A stretch of DNA of 64,000 nt from Bradyrhizobium erythrophlei. Its GTDB lineage: Bacteria; Pseudomonadota; Alphaproteobacteria; Rhizobiales; Xanthobacteraceae. Where the stretch lies: NCBI RefSeq assembly GCF_900129505.1, contig NZ_LT670818.1:248001-312000 (forward strand). Reading direction: 5' to 3'. Below the pieces are notes generated by a model, which worked only from the letters and a program-made list of their open reading frames with translations, did not search any database and was not told where the DNA came from. Positions within the stretch are counted from its first letter, which is position 1. The number at the start of each line of letters is the position of its first letter. Of this stretch, positions 52,261-60,871 are shown piece after piece. A program made the position numbers and the translations under genes.

Positions 52261-53358
52261 AAGACCCAGCCCGTGCGCGATCACCTTGCGCATGAGATTC
52301 GGCAGCGCCTCGTCCTGCAAGGTCGCGATCGGCACGAAGCGCATACCCTCCGGTGCGCGGGAACGGGCGGAGACGCTCGAGGTGTAGACGACGAGCTCCA
52401 GCGGAAAATGCGTGAACACGTGGGTGACCACGCCCGCCTTGCGGTGCCAGCGGGAGATGCCCTTCAGCTCGGGCGCCGCTTCTAGCGCGGCCTTGTCGTC
52501 CTGCGCGGCAAGCCAAAGCGAGGTCGGCACTTCGGTCATGCCGCCGAGCAAGCCTTTTTCGGGGCGGGTACGAACCAAGAGCTGGTCGCCGCGGGTGATG
52601 ACGAAGGCCGCGCCCCGGCGCAGCGCGCCAGCCTTCTTCGGCGCCTTGCGCGGAAAAATCTCCTGGTCGCCGCGCCCCCGCGCAACACAGTCGTCGTTCA
52701 GCGGGCACAGCGCGCAGGCCGGTTTTTTCGGGGTGCAGATCGAGGAGCCCAGATCCATCAGCGCCTGCGCGCTGTCGCCGGCGCGAGAAGCGCCTAACAG
52801 GGTTGCCGCCAATTGCTGGATCAGCGGCTTCGCCTGCGGCAGCGGCTCCTCCATGGCGAACAGCCGCGACACCACCCGCTCGATATTGCCGTCGACCGGC
52901 ATGGTGCGGCGGTCGAAGGCGATCGCCGCGATCGCGGCCGCCGTATAGGGCCCGATCCCCGGCAGCGAGCGCAAGCCTGCTTCGGTGTCCGGAAACACCC
53001 CGGCATGGTCGCGCAGCACGGCCACCGCGCAGGCGTGCAGGTTGCGCGCGCGGGAATAATAGCCGAGCCCGGCCCACATCCTCAGCACGTCGTCGAGCGA
53101 GGCGCGGCCGAGCGTCCCGACGTCCGGCCAGCGCGCGACGAATTTTTGGAAATACGGCCCCACCGTCTTGACGCCGGTCTGCTGCAGCATGATTTCCGAC
53201 AGCCAGACCCGGTACGGATCGGCGCGCTCGCCCGGCAGCGGCCGCCACGGCAACGCCCGGCGATGCCGGTCGTACCATTCGAGCAGCAGCGCGGGGCGGC
53301 AGGACTCGTCCGCTGTGACGGGCTGCTTCTTTCTCACGATTGCCGAGGATGGGACCAC
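52258..53358 (-). CDS. mutY: A/G-specific adenine DNA glycosylase MutY, 366 aa
   Basis: It removes adenine mispaired with 8-oxoguanine. The chain has WYDRHRRALPWRP, WLSEIMLQQTGVKTVGPYF, the helix-hairpin-helix LPGIGPYTAAAIAAIAF, the catalytic Asp near 155 in PVDGNIERVVSRL, and the [4Fe-4S] motif CTPKKPACALCPLNDDC (C-x6-C-x2-C-x5-C, about 208-224). The C-terminal NUDIX-like 8-oxoG recognition domain follows (FVITRGDQLLVRTRPEKG). The stop codon is supplied by the family C repeat. Confidence 0.96.
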   Translation of the reverse strand: MVPSSAIVRKKQPVTADESCRPALLLEWYDRHRRALPWRPLPGERADPYRVWLSEIMLQQTGVKTVGPYFQKFVARWPDVGTLGRASLDDVLRMWAGLGYYSRARNLHACAVAVLRDHAGVFPDTEAGLRSLPGIGPYTAAAIAAIAFDRRTMPVDGNIERVVSRLFAMEEPLPQAKPLIQQLAATLLGASRAGDSAQALMDLGSSICTPKKPACALCPLNDDCVARGRGDQEIFPRKAPKKAGALRRGAAFVITRGDQLLVRTRPEKGLLGGMTEVPTSLWLAAQDDKAALEAAPELKGISRWHRKAGVVTHVFTHFPLELVVYTSSVSARSRAPEGMRFVPIATLQDEALPNLMRKVIAHGLGL

Positions 53359-53437
53359 ATCTCATTTTATGACCAGATTCGAGGCAAGGCCAGCGGCACG
53401 GGATTGCAGACTATGACGCGACGCGTTATGGTTTGGC

Positions 53438-53722
53438 ATGATTCAGGGCTTTGCCGATTCCGAAGCAGAATTGATCTGGTCCGGACGCAGGAGCCGAAAA
53501 TTACCGCCGGACATCCAGAATATCGCTCTAAGAAAACTGCGCCTGCTGAATCAGGCGCGCGTGCTGGGCGATCTTCGCTTGCCGCCCGGCAATCGGCTTG
53601 AGGCGCTGAAGGCAGATCGGCAAGGGCAATATTCGATCCGGATCAACGACCAGTGGCGCATATGCTTTGTTTGGGATGAAGGAGGACCGACCCATGTCGA
53701 AATCGTCGACTACCACGGCTAA
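53438..53722 (+). CDS. higB: HigB-type toxin of a type II toxin-antitoxin pair, 94 aa
   Basis: RelE/HigB-superfamily ribosome-dependent mRNase, seen from MIQGFADSEAELIWSGRRSR, then LRKLRLLNQARVLGDLRLPP, GNRLEALKADRQGQYSIRIN and DQWRICFVWDEGGPTHVEIV. The C-terminal NDQWRICF-W pattern is the catalytic core of HigB. The toxin precedes the antitoxin, as is typical for higBA, and the reading frames overlap by 29 bp. It lies between divergent mutY and the DUF721 gene. Confidence 0.92.
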   Translation: MIQGFADSEAELIWSGRRSRKLPPDIQNIALRKLRLLNQARVLGDLRLPPGNRLEALKADRQGQYSIRINDQWRICFVWDEGGPTHVEIVDYHG

Positions 53723-54014
53723 AGGCGGGCTGCTTCCCAATCCCCACCCCGGCGAAATCCTTCTTGAAGAGTTTCTCAAGCCGATGGAACTCAGCCAGAA
53801 CGCGCTGGCACGTGCGGTTCATGTAGCTCCGCGCCGCATCAACGAGATCGTGCTGGGCAAGCGAAATATCACCGCCGACACCGACCTGCGGCTCGCCCGC
53901 TATTTCGGCCTGTCGGAAGGGTTCTTCCTCGGGCTTCAGATGGACTACGATTTGATGCAACGGCGTCGGGAAATCGACCGCGATCTCAAGACCATCCGCC
54001 CGCGCGCGGCATGA
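53694..54014 (+). CDS. higA: HigA-type antitoxin, XRE-family regulator, 106 aa
   Basis: The helix-turn-helix is in MELSQNALARAVHVAPRRIN and EIVLGKRNITADTDLRLARY, preceded by NPHPGEILLEEFLKPM, the standard HigA/VapI start. It neutralises HigB and represses the operon promoter. The ATG at 53694 lies inside the higB coding region with GGAGGACCGACCC in front; the frame is open slightly further upstream, without a ribosome site. Confidence 0.93.
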   Translation: MSKSSTTTAKGGLLPNPHPGEILLEEFLKPMELSQNALARAVHVAPRRINEIVLGKRNITADTDLRLARYFGLSEGFFLGLQMDYDLMQRRREIDRDLKTIRPRAA

Positions 54015-54054
54015 TCGGGACTGCCGCCGCAGAATGGCGGTGCTATAAGAACCT

Positions 54055-54534
54055 ATGGCAAAGCCCGGCTACATCAGTGCAAAACCGCTTTCCGTCCTGC
54101 TCAGCGACGTGTTTTCCGACGCCTATGCCAAGCAGGGATTCGCCGCGCGGGAGTTGGTGACGCGCTGGGCTGATATCGCCGGCCCCGAAGTCGCGGCCCA
54201 TTCGGAGCCCTTGAAAATCCAGTGGCCGCGGCCGGTGGAGGGGCAGCCGCAGGAACCGGCGACGCTCGTCTTGCGGGTGGAGGGTCCGATGGCGCTGGAA
54301 ATCCAGCACGCCTCCGACGTCATCCTGCAGCGGGTCAACCGCTTCTTCGGCTGGAGTGCGGTGGGAAAGCTGGCGCTGCGGCAGGCGCCGCTGTCTCGCC
54401 GCAACCGGCCGGCTCCCTCCCGCGCGCCGGACCCGAAGGCGGTCGCCAAGGTCGCCGAAACCCTGTCCTCGGTCGAGGACGACGACCTGCGGGCGGCGCT
54501 GGCGCGGCTGGGCGCCCTCATCAAGCGAAATTGA
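54055..54534 (+). CDS. DUF721 (DciA-like) protein, 159 aa
   Basis: The DUF721 fold is seen from KPLSVLLSDVFSDAYAKQGF, ELVTRWADIAGPEVAAHSEP and LVLRVEGPMALEIQHASDVI, then VNRFFGWSAVGKLALRQ. DUF721/DciA proteins load or stimulate the replicative helicase DnaB. The alphaproteobacterial form has this N-terminal domain plus a C-terminal variable tail, here ending DDDLRAALARLGALIKRN. It is followed by dsbA and smc on the same strand. Confidence 0.83.
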   Translation: MAKPGYISAKPLSVLLSDVFSDAYAKQGFAARELVTRWADIAGPEVAAHSEPLKIQWPRPVEGQPQEPATLVLRVEGPMALEIQHASDVILQRVNRFFGWSAVGKLALRQAPLSRRNRPAPSRAPDPKAVAKVAETLSSVEDDDLRAALARLGALIKRN

Positions 54535-54655
54535 GCCGGCCAAAACCGGCTGGAATTGCGGCATGCCATTGCCACACTTGTCGTTTCAAGCTAGCGAACA
54601 CAACCTCTTCATTTGGGCTCTTTAGGCGTGAACGCGCCAATTTGGGAGTTTAGCT

Positions 54656-55312
54656 TTGATCATCACGCGCCGCGCCTTCACCGCCGCCCTGTCGCTGACC
54701 GGGCTTAGCCTGCTTGCCGGGCTTTCGCCGCTCCGGCTTATCTCGAGCGCGATGGCCCAGAGCGCATCCGATGTGGCAAAACCGGTGTCGCTGCCGGATA
54801 TGGCGCTCGGGCCCGCCAACGCTTCGGTGACGATCACCGAATTCGCCTCGATGACCTGCCCGCATTGCGCGGCCTTCAACGAAACCGTGTTTCCGAAGAT
54901 CAAGTCCGAATATATCGACACCGGCAAGATCCGTTATATCTTCCGGGAATTCCCGCTCGACATCAAGGCAGCTGCCGGCTCGATGCTGTCGCGCTGCATC
55001 GCCAAGGACGACGCCGCGAAATATTTCGCGGTCACCGACATGCTGTTCCGGCAGCAGAACGACTGGGTGATGAAGGACACCGCCGCATCGCTGAGCCGGA
55101 TCGGCAAGCAGGCCGGTCTCAGCCAGCAGCAGGTCGACGATTGCCTGAAAGACCAGTCGCTGCTCGACAAGATCGCCGCCGACCAGAAATACGCCTCCGA
55201 GGTGCTGAAGGTGGATTCAACCCCGACCTTCTTCATCAATGGCGAGAAGATCAAGGGCGAGACCTCGTTCGACGAGTTCGACAAGAAGATCAAGTCGCTG
55301 CTGAAAAGCTGA
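54656..55312 (+). CDS. Tat-exported DsbA-family thiol oxidoreductase, 218 aa
   Basis: The N-terminus MIITRRAFTAALSLTGLSLL has a twin-arginine (TRRAFT) signal followed by a hydrophobic segment ending in AMAQS. The DsbA-like thioredoxin domain has ITEFASMTCPHCAAFNETVF with the redox pair CPHC near residue 68, and VLKVDSTPTFFINGEKIKGE with the cis-Pro loop. It should oxidise or isomerise periplasmic protein disulfides. The start is TTG at 54656 with GGGAG eight bases upstream. Confidence 0.92.
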   Translation: MIITRRAFTAALSLTGLSLLAGLSPLRLISSAMAQSASDVAKPVSLPDMALGPANASVTITEFASMTCPHCAAFNETVFPKIKSEYIDTGKIRYIFREFPLDIKAAAGSMLSRCIAKDDAAKYFAVTDMLFRQQNDWVMKDTAASLSRIGKQAGLSQQQVDDCLKDQSLLDKIAADQKYASEVLKVDSTPTFFINGEKIKGETSFDEFDKKIKSLLKS

Positions 55313-55319
55313 GCGATTT

Positions 55320-55406
55320 CATCCGCACGGGCCGTTTTCGCGCGAATCTGGCGAGACGCCGTTCGAGGAATTCGACAAACGGATCAAATTGCGGCCGAAA
55401 GGCTGA
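55320..55406 (+). pseudogene. C-terminal remnant of a second DsbA-like gene
   Basis: Immediately after the DsbA stop, the frame from 55350 reads G-E-T-P-F-E-E-F-D-K-R-I-K-L-R-P-K-G-stop. The intact protein ends G-E-T-S-F-D-E-F-D-K-K-I-K-S-L-L-K-S. Ten or more of 16 positions agree, with conservative differences elsewhere. Only about 19 to 25 codons survive, so a tandem second copy was deleted by recombination, or this is a short duplication. Confidence 0.7.
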
Positions 55407-55454
55407 GGCTTGGCGCGAGCACCGGCCGGGGCTTACCTGCCCCGGATAAGCCCC

Positions 55455-55500
55455 GCAAAAGCCTTGAGAAAAAGCTTAAGAAAAGCCTTGGGAAAAGCCC
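55455..55500. repeat. Short degenerate tandem repeat upstream of smc
   Basis: Four imperfect units, AAAAGCCTTGAGA, AAAAGCTTAAGA, AAAGCCTTGGGA and AAAAGCC, follow one another. They lie in the 55407-55647 gap before smc. Function is unknown; they could be a slippage product or bind a regulator. Confidence 0.5.
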
Positions 55501-55647
55501 CCCGCGGCGGTTGCCCTGAGCCGCCGGCCTCGCCATTGTCGGCCCATGAGAGCCGCGGAACGCGACTCGCCCACAACACCGACATTGCCTTCTATGGTAT
55601 TGTCACGGCAGGAAGATTCGCGCCCTGCCAAAAGAGAATCGTGATTC

Positions 55648-58600
55648 ATGAAACTCACGCGCCTTCGCCTCCACGGTTTCAAGTCGTTCGTTGAACCCAC
55701 TGATTTCATGATCGAACCCGGCCTCACCGGCGTGGTCGGCCCGAACGGCTGCGGCAAGTCCAATCTGGTCGAGGCGCTGCGCTGGGCGATGGGCGAGACC
55801 TCGCACAAATCGCTGCGCGCCGCCGACATGGACGCGGTGATCTTCGCCGGCTCTGGCAACCGTCCGGCGCGTAACCACGCCGAAGTCGTGATGACGATCG
55901 ATAACGCCGATCGCACCGCGCCAGCCGCCGTCAACGACCGCGAGATCCTGGAAATCTCGCGTCGGATCGAGCGCGAGGCAGGCTCGGTCTATCGCATCAA
56001 TGGCCGCGACGTGCGCGCCCGCGACGTGCAGATCCTGTTCGCGGATGCCGCCACCGGCGCCCGTTCGCCGGCTCTGGTTCACCAGGGCAAGATTGGCGAG
56101 ATCATCCAGGCGAAACCCGAACAACGCCGCCGCGTGCTGGAAGACGCCGCCGGCGTCGCCGGGCTTCACGCCCGCCGCCATGAGGCCGAATTGCGCCTCA
56201 AGGCCGCCGAAACTAATTTGACCCGCGTCGAGGACGTGATCGGGCAATTGGCCGGACAGATGGAAGGCCTGAAGAAACAGGCCCGGCAGGCGATCCGCTA
56301 CCGCGAAGTCGCGGCCAAGGTGCGCAAGGCCGAGGCGCTGCTGTTTCATCTGCGCTGGCTCGATGCCCATGCGGGCGTGGCGGAAACCACCACGGCTCAC
56401 GACCTCAGCGTCCGCGAGATGGCCGAACGCACCCGCGAACAGGCCGAGGCGGCCCGTATTCAGGCCATCCGTGCTTCCGAACTGCCGGCGCTGCGCGAGG
56501 GCGAAGCCCGCGCCGCGGCCGGGCTGCAGCGGCTCACCAGCGCCCGCGAGATGCTCGATCGCGAGGAAGAGCGCGCCAAGGAGCGCGTCGCCGAGCTCGA
56601 CCGCCGGCTGACGCAGTTTTCCGCCGATATCGGGCGCGAGCAGCAGCAGGCCTCCGACGCCGAGGTGGCGCTGCAGCGGCTCGATGCCGAAGACACCGAA
56701 TTGAAGGACGAGATCAAGACCCGCGTCGAGAAGCGCAGCGGCGTCGATGAACGCGTCTCCGAAGCGGAGGCGACATTGGCCGCCGCCGAGCGCCTGTTCT
56801 CCGAACTGACCACCGCACTCGCCGACCTGACCGCCAAGCGCAACCAGCTCGAGGGCAACGTCCGTACCCATCGCGACCGGCTGGCGCGGCTCGACCAGGA
56901 ATTCGCCAATGTCGAGCGCGACGAGCAGAAGCTCGCCGAGGAGACCAGCGGTCTCGGCGACCTCGAAGCCCTTGCGGCCGCGATGGAGACGGCGCAGCAG
57001 AGTCTTGCGGAATCCGAAAGCGCATCGCAGGAAAACGAAGCCGCTCACGTCGCCGCGCGCGCGAAGCTGGAAGCCGCCCGCTCGCCGCTGGCCGAGGCCG
57101 ACAAGCGCGTGCAGCGGCTGGAGACCGAAGCGCGCACGATTTCAAAACTCGTCAACGGCGAGACCAAGAATCTGTGGCCGCCGATCATCGACGGCGTCAC
57201 CGTCGCCAAGGGTTTTGAGAAGGCGCTCGGTGCTGCGCTGGGCGACGATCTCGATGCCCCGGTCGACCCCTCCGCGCCGATGCGCTGGACCAATGCCGGC
57301 GTCAGCGAGGGCGACCCCGCGCTGCCGGAAGGCGTGGACGCGCTGGCGTCCCATGTCGATGCCCCGATCGAGCTGGCGCGCCGGCTGGCGCAGATCGGCG
57401 TTGTTGCGCGCGACCGCGGCGCGGAGCTGGTGTCGCAGCTCAAGACCGGCCAGCGGCTGGTGTCGCTCGAAGGCGACGTCTGGCGCTGGGACGGATTCGT
57501 CGCGGCCGCCCATGCGCCGACCGGCGCGGCGCGGCGGCTCGCCGAGCGCGCGCGCCTCGTCGACATCGAGAACGAACTGGAGCAGGCCCGCATCGACGCC
57601 GGCACCAAGCGGCAGGCCCTGGAGACCGCCGAGGCCGCGCTAAAGGCCGCGTCCTCGGCCGAGACCTCGGCGCGCGATGCCTGGCGCGCCGCCCAGCGCG
57701 AGGCCGACTCCGCCCGCGAACGCCATGCCGCGACCGAACGCGAGATCAACCGTCACGCGGCACGGAAGTCGGCGCTCACCGAGGCGCACAGCCGAATTGC
57801 CGCCGACCGCCTCGAGGTGCAAGGCGCCCATGAGAGCGCCAATGCGGCGCTGGACGAACTGCCGCCGAGCCTCGAGACCGAAACCAGGCTCGCCGACGTG
57901 CGCACCGAGATCGACGGCCACCGAAGGCTCGCCGCACAGGTGCGCGCGGAAGCGCAGGCGCTGGCGCGCGAGGCGGAACTCGCCGATCGCCGCCTGCAGG
58001 CGATCACCGGCGAACGCAACGAATGGCAGAACCGCAAGCAAAGCGCGGCCTCGCAGATCGAAACCATCGTTGCCCGCGTCACCGAGGTCACGGCCGAGCG
58101 CGCCGAACTCGACAATGCCCCGGCCATTTTCGCGGAAAAGCGCCGCGCGCTGATCAGCGAGATAGAATCGGCCGAAACTGCCCGCCGCATCGCCGCCGAC
58201 GCGTTGGCCGCCGCCGAAAGTTTGATGGCGGAAACCGACCGCGCCGCCAAGATTTCCTTGGAAGCGCTGTCGGCCGCGCGCGAGGCCACCGCGCGCGCCG
58301 AGGAACGCATGGAAGGCGCCCGGCGCCGCATCGCCGACGTCGAGCGCGAAATCCACGACATGCTGGAAGTCGAACCGCAGGCCGTGGCGGGCCTGGCCGA
58401 AATCGAGCCGGGCGCGGAACTGCCGCCGCTTGCGGAGATCGAGGAAAACCTGGAAAAACTCCGCCGCGACCGCGAGCGGCTGGGCGCCGTCAACCTGCGC
58501 GCCGAGGAAGAGCTGCGCGAGGTCGAGGCCCAGCACACCGCGCTCACCACCGAGCGCGACGATCTGGTGGAAGCCATCAAGCGGCTGCGCCAGGGCATCC

Positions 58601-59112
58601 AGAGCCTCAATCGCGAGGCGCGCGAGCGGCTGTTGACTTCGTTCGAAACCGTCAACGCGCATTTCAAGCGGCTGTTCGTGGAATTGTTCGGCGGCGGCGA
58701 GGCTGGGCTGCATCTGATCGAAAGCGACGATCCGCTCGAGGCCGGCCTCGAAATCATTGCAAAACCGCCCGGCAAGAAGCCGCAGACCTTGTCGCTGCTG
58801 TCCGGCGGCGAGCAGGCGCTGACCGCACTGGCGCTGATCTTCGCGGTGTTCCTCACCAACCCCTCGCCGATCTGCGTGCTGGACGAAGTCGACGCGCCGC
58901 TCGACGACCACAATGTCGAGCGGTTCTGCAACCTGCTGCACGAGATGACCTCGACCACCGATACACGCTTCATCATCATCACGCACAACCCGATCACGAT
59001 GGCGCGGATGAACCGGCTGTTCGGCGTCACCATGGCCGAGCGCGGCGTCTCGCAACTGGTTTCGGTCGCGCTCGAGGAAGCCGTGAAAATCCTTGATCAG
59101 GACGTGGCGTGA
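55648..59112 (+). CDS. smc: Chromosome segregation ATPase SMC, 1154 aa
   Basis: A full-length SMC. The Walker A GPNGCGKSNLVEALRWAMGE begins near residue 31. The long coiled coil is broken by a hinge at about 500-640 (WPPIIDGVTVAKGFEKALGA), which resembles the alphaproteobacterial hinge. The ABC signature is LSLLSGGEQALTALALIFAVF near 1050, and the Walker B is ICVLDEVDAPLDDHNV near 1077. It organises and segregates the chromosome with ScpA/ScpB, which are not in the window. The coils are very Arg/Ala/Glu-rich. It follows the DUF721 and dsbA genes. Confidence 0.97.
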   Translation: MKLTRLRLHGFKSFVEPTDFMIEPGLTGVVGPNGCGKSNLVEALRWAMGETSHKSLRAADMDAVIFAGSGNRPARNHAEVVMTIDNADRTAPAAVNDREILEISRRIEREAGSVYRINGRDVRARDVQILFADAATGARSPALVHQGKIGEIIQAKPEQRRRVLEDAAGVAGLHARRHEAELRLKAAETNLTRVEDVIGQLAGQMEGLKKQARQAIRYREVAAKVRKAEALLFHLRWLDAHAGVAETTTAHDLSVREMAERTREQAEAARIQAIRASELPALREGEARAAAGLQRLTSAREMLDREEERAKERVAELDRRLTQFSADIGREQQQASDAEVALQRLDAEDTELKDEIKTRVEKRSGVDERVSEAEATLAAAERLFSELTTALADLTAKRNQLEGNVRTHRDRLARLDQEFANVERDEQKLAEETSGLGDLEALAAAMETAQQSLAESESASQENEAAHVAARAKLEAARSPLAEADKRVQRLETEARTISKLVNGETKNLWPPIIDGVTVAKGFEKALGAALGDDLDAPVDPSAPMRWTNAGVSEGDPALPEGVDALASHVDAPIELARRLAQIGVVARDRGAELVSQLKTGQRLVSLEGDVWRWDGFVAAAHAPTGAARRLAERARLVDIENELEQARIDAGTKRQALETAEAALKAASSAETSARDAWRAAQREADSARERHAATEREINRHAARKSALTEAHSRIAADRLEVQGAHESANAALDELPPSLETETRLADVRTEIDGHRRLAAQVRAEAQALAREAELADRRLQAITGERNEWQNRKQSAASQIETIVARVTEVTAERAELDNAPAIFAEKRRALISEIESAETARRIAADALAAAESLMAETDRAAKISLEALSAAREATARAEERMEGARRRIADVEREIHDMLEVEPQAVAGLAEIEPGAELPPLAEIEENLEKLRRDRERLGAVNLRAEEELREVEAQHTALTTERDDLVEAIKRLRQGIQSLNREARERLLTSFETVNAHFKRLFVELFGGGEAGLHLIESDDPLEAGLEIIAKPPGKKPQTLSLLSGGEQALTALALIFAVFLTNPSPICVLDEVDAPLDDHNVERFCNLLHEMTSTTDTRFIIITHNPITMARMNRLFGVTMAERGVSQLVSVALEEAVKILDQDVA

Positions 59113-59140
59113 GGTTACGCGGTCGTCGCCGCAAGGATTG

Positions 59141-59284
59141 ACGTCATCATCCGCCAACGGGTCGGCGCAGCGGCGCCGCCCGATGACAGGCTCCAGCGGA
59201 ATGATCCAGTACGCCGCGCCCTTCGTGTGACTCTCCGCCTTCACGGAATACTGGATGCACGGCCGGAGCAGGGCATGACGACAG
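59141..59284. repeat. Dispersed palindromic repeat, family A/B hybrid (copy 4)
   Basis: ACGTCATCATCCGCCAACGG, CGCCGCCCGATGACAGGCTC, AATGATCCAGTACGCCGCGC, GAATACTGGATGCACGGCC, then GGGCATGACGACAG. It has the same GATCCAGTACGCCGCG core as families A1 and A2 and the GCCCGATGACAGGCTCC block of family B. It separates smc from the Rsm22-like gene. Confidence 0.82.
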
Positions 59285-59288
59285 ACAG

Positions 59289-60266
59289 ATGACCGCTCCC
59301 GATCTTCCCGCCGAACTCAAGGTCGCGCTCGACGCCCGGCTGCAGGGCTTTTCGCGCAACGAGGCCGCGGATGCCGCCGCGTCGATCTCCCGGACCTATC
59401 GCGACGGCGGCGGTTCGACCGCCATCCGCTCCGAGACCGACGCATTGGCCTATGCGCTGGCGCGGATGCCGGCGACCTATGCCGCGGTGACCGCAAGCCT
59501 GAACGCACTCCGCGAAATCAATCCCGGTTTCGCGCCGCAAAACCTGCTCGACGTCGGCGCCGGGCCGGGAACGGCGACCTGGGCCGCGGCGGAAACGTTT
59601 TCGTCGCTGCAAGGTTTTGCGCTGCTCGACGCCAACAGCGCCTTGCGCGCGCTGGCGCTCGATCTCGCCGGGAACAGCACACGGCTGCGCGAACTCGACT
59701 ACCGCCGCGGCGAAGCCCGCGCCACGCTCGCCGCCGCCGATCCGGCCGACCTCGTGATCGCGAGCTACATGATCGGCGAGGTTGGCGAGCCCGAGCGCAG
59801 CGCGCTGATCGAGCTGATGTGGGCGAAGACCCGCGACACGCTGCTGATCGTCGAACCCGGCACGCCCGCGGGCTATGCCCGGATCATCGCGGCGAGGCAG
59901 CAGCTGATCGCAGCCGGCGCGCATGTCGCGGCCCCCTGCCCGCACGACGGCCAATGTCCGCTTTCTACGCCCGACTGGTGCCACTTCACCCAGCGGCTGC
60001 CGCGCTCGCGCGCCCACAAGCAGATCAAGGACGCCGAGCTTCCGTTCGAGGACGAGAAATTCAGCTATGTGGCGCTGACCCGTGCCCCGGTCGCTTCACG
60101 TCCCACCCGCGTACTGGCGCAGCCAATTGTCGGCAAGGTCGAGGTGACGGCCAAACTCTGCACGCCTGACGGCCTCGTCATGGCAAAAGTACCCCGCCGC
60201 GCCAAGGCGGATTACGCCCGCGCCCGGCGCTGGCGGTGGGGCGACGCCGTGATGGCGGAAGACTAG
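59289..60266 (+). CDS. Rsm22-family (small ribosomal subunit) methyltransferase-like protein, 325 aa
   Basis: The SAM-binding segment NLLDVGAGPGTATWAAAETF is near residues 85-105, followed by DLVIASYMIGEVGEPERSAL and LLIVEPGTPAGYARIIAARQ. The Cys/His cluster APCPHDGQCPLSTPDWCHF near 217-235 and TQRLPRSRAHKQIKDAELPF are typical of the Rsm22/METTL17 family, which binds an Fe-S cluster in some members. Bacterial members are predicted to act on the small ribosomal subunit. The catalytic role is not settled. Confidence 0.88.
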   Translation: MTAPDLPAELKVALDARLQGFSRNEAADAAASISRTYRDGGGSTAIRSETDALAYALARMPATYAAVTASLNALREINPGFAPQNLLDVGAGPGTATWAAAETFSSLQGFALLDANSALRALALDLAGNSTRLRELDYRRGEARATLAAADPADLVIASYMIGEVGEPERSALIELMWAKTRDTLLIVEPGTPAGYARIIAARQQLIAAGAHVAAPCPHDGQCPLSTPDWCHFTQRLPRSRAHKQIKDAELPFEDEKFSYVALTRAPVASRPTRVLAQPIVGKVEVTAKLCTPDGLVMAKVPRRAKADYARARRWRWGDAVMAED

Positions 60267-60585
60267 GCCGTCACAAATCGGGCCTGCTGGTACGGCTTTC
60301 GCGATGTCCGCCATGCCTCGACGGCGACCTATCGGCCCATGAATTGATATGGATCAACGCCAACGGCATTCGCTGGTTGGGAGCATGCCGGCTAAAGAAC
60401 TTTGCGACCAGCGGCACCGCGTTTTCACGCAGCCAAGGTCAAAAGTGCCGGCTTGACCCTCTGCCAGCCGCTTTCCGAACAACGGACATCGTCAGGCCAG
60501 TCCGATTGGTTCGTTTTTGCATGAAGGGATATAGCGAGGAAATCGCAGCCAAGCTCAGAGCGTAAGAGGCTGCTCATGCCGTTTC
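60267..60585. other. Intergenic stretch with a family H repeat copy
   Basis: TGGTACGGCTTTCGCGATGT and CCGCCATGCCTCGACGGCGA at 60289-60330 match the block at 48587. It is followed by AAAAGTGCCGGCTTGACC. No protein frame is convincing in this gap. Confidence 0.45.
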
Positions 60586-60831
60586 TCACGAGGGTTTCCT
60601 GAACAGATATACCTCGCGCTGATTGCCTCTGTCGCGTTTACGCTCGATCTTGCCTTCGCGCACCAAGCGGTTAAGTCGGGCGCGGGTCCGGCTCTCCTCG
60701 GCGCGGATTAGCCGGGAAGTCTGCGTCACGGTCAGCCACGTGTCGGCCGGCATTTTCTCCATGATGGTAGCCTCGACGCGGCGAGCGTTAACGCCCTGCG
60801 GTGCATTGATGGCACGCTCTGACATTTTCAT
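60586..60831 (-). CDS. Small winged-helix DNA-binding protein, 81 aa
   Basis: The residues WLTVTQTSRLIRAEESRTRA and RLNRLVREGKIERKRDRGNQ, then REVYLFRK, form a helix-turn-helix plus wing typical of MarR/winged-helix single-domain proteins. The N-terminus MSERAINAPQGVNARRVEAT is polar. It starts 40 bp after the end of a coiled-coil gene on the same strand, so the pair may form an operon. Function is unknown. ATG 60831 is accepted; a second ATG two codons later is possible. Confidence 0.65.
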   Translation of the reverse strand: MKMSERAINAPQGVNARRVEATIMEKMPADTWLTVTQTSRLIRAEESRTRARLNRLVREGKIERKRDRGNQREVYLFRKPS

Positions 60832-60871
60832 CGAGCCGTTTTTTTCAAGGGCGAATAGGCAGGACCGGCAA

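Noticed and set aside
52157..53365. 402-codon reverse frame overlapping mutY
   Set aside because: MutY motifs, including the Fe-S cluster and helix-hairpin-helix, are in the other frame; this one is Arg/Gly-rich.
57640..59244. 534-codon reverse frame inside smc
   Set aside because: Shadow of the coiled-coil coding sequence; no start signal or domain.
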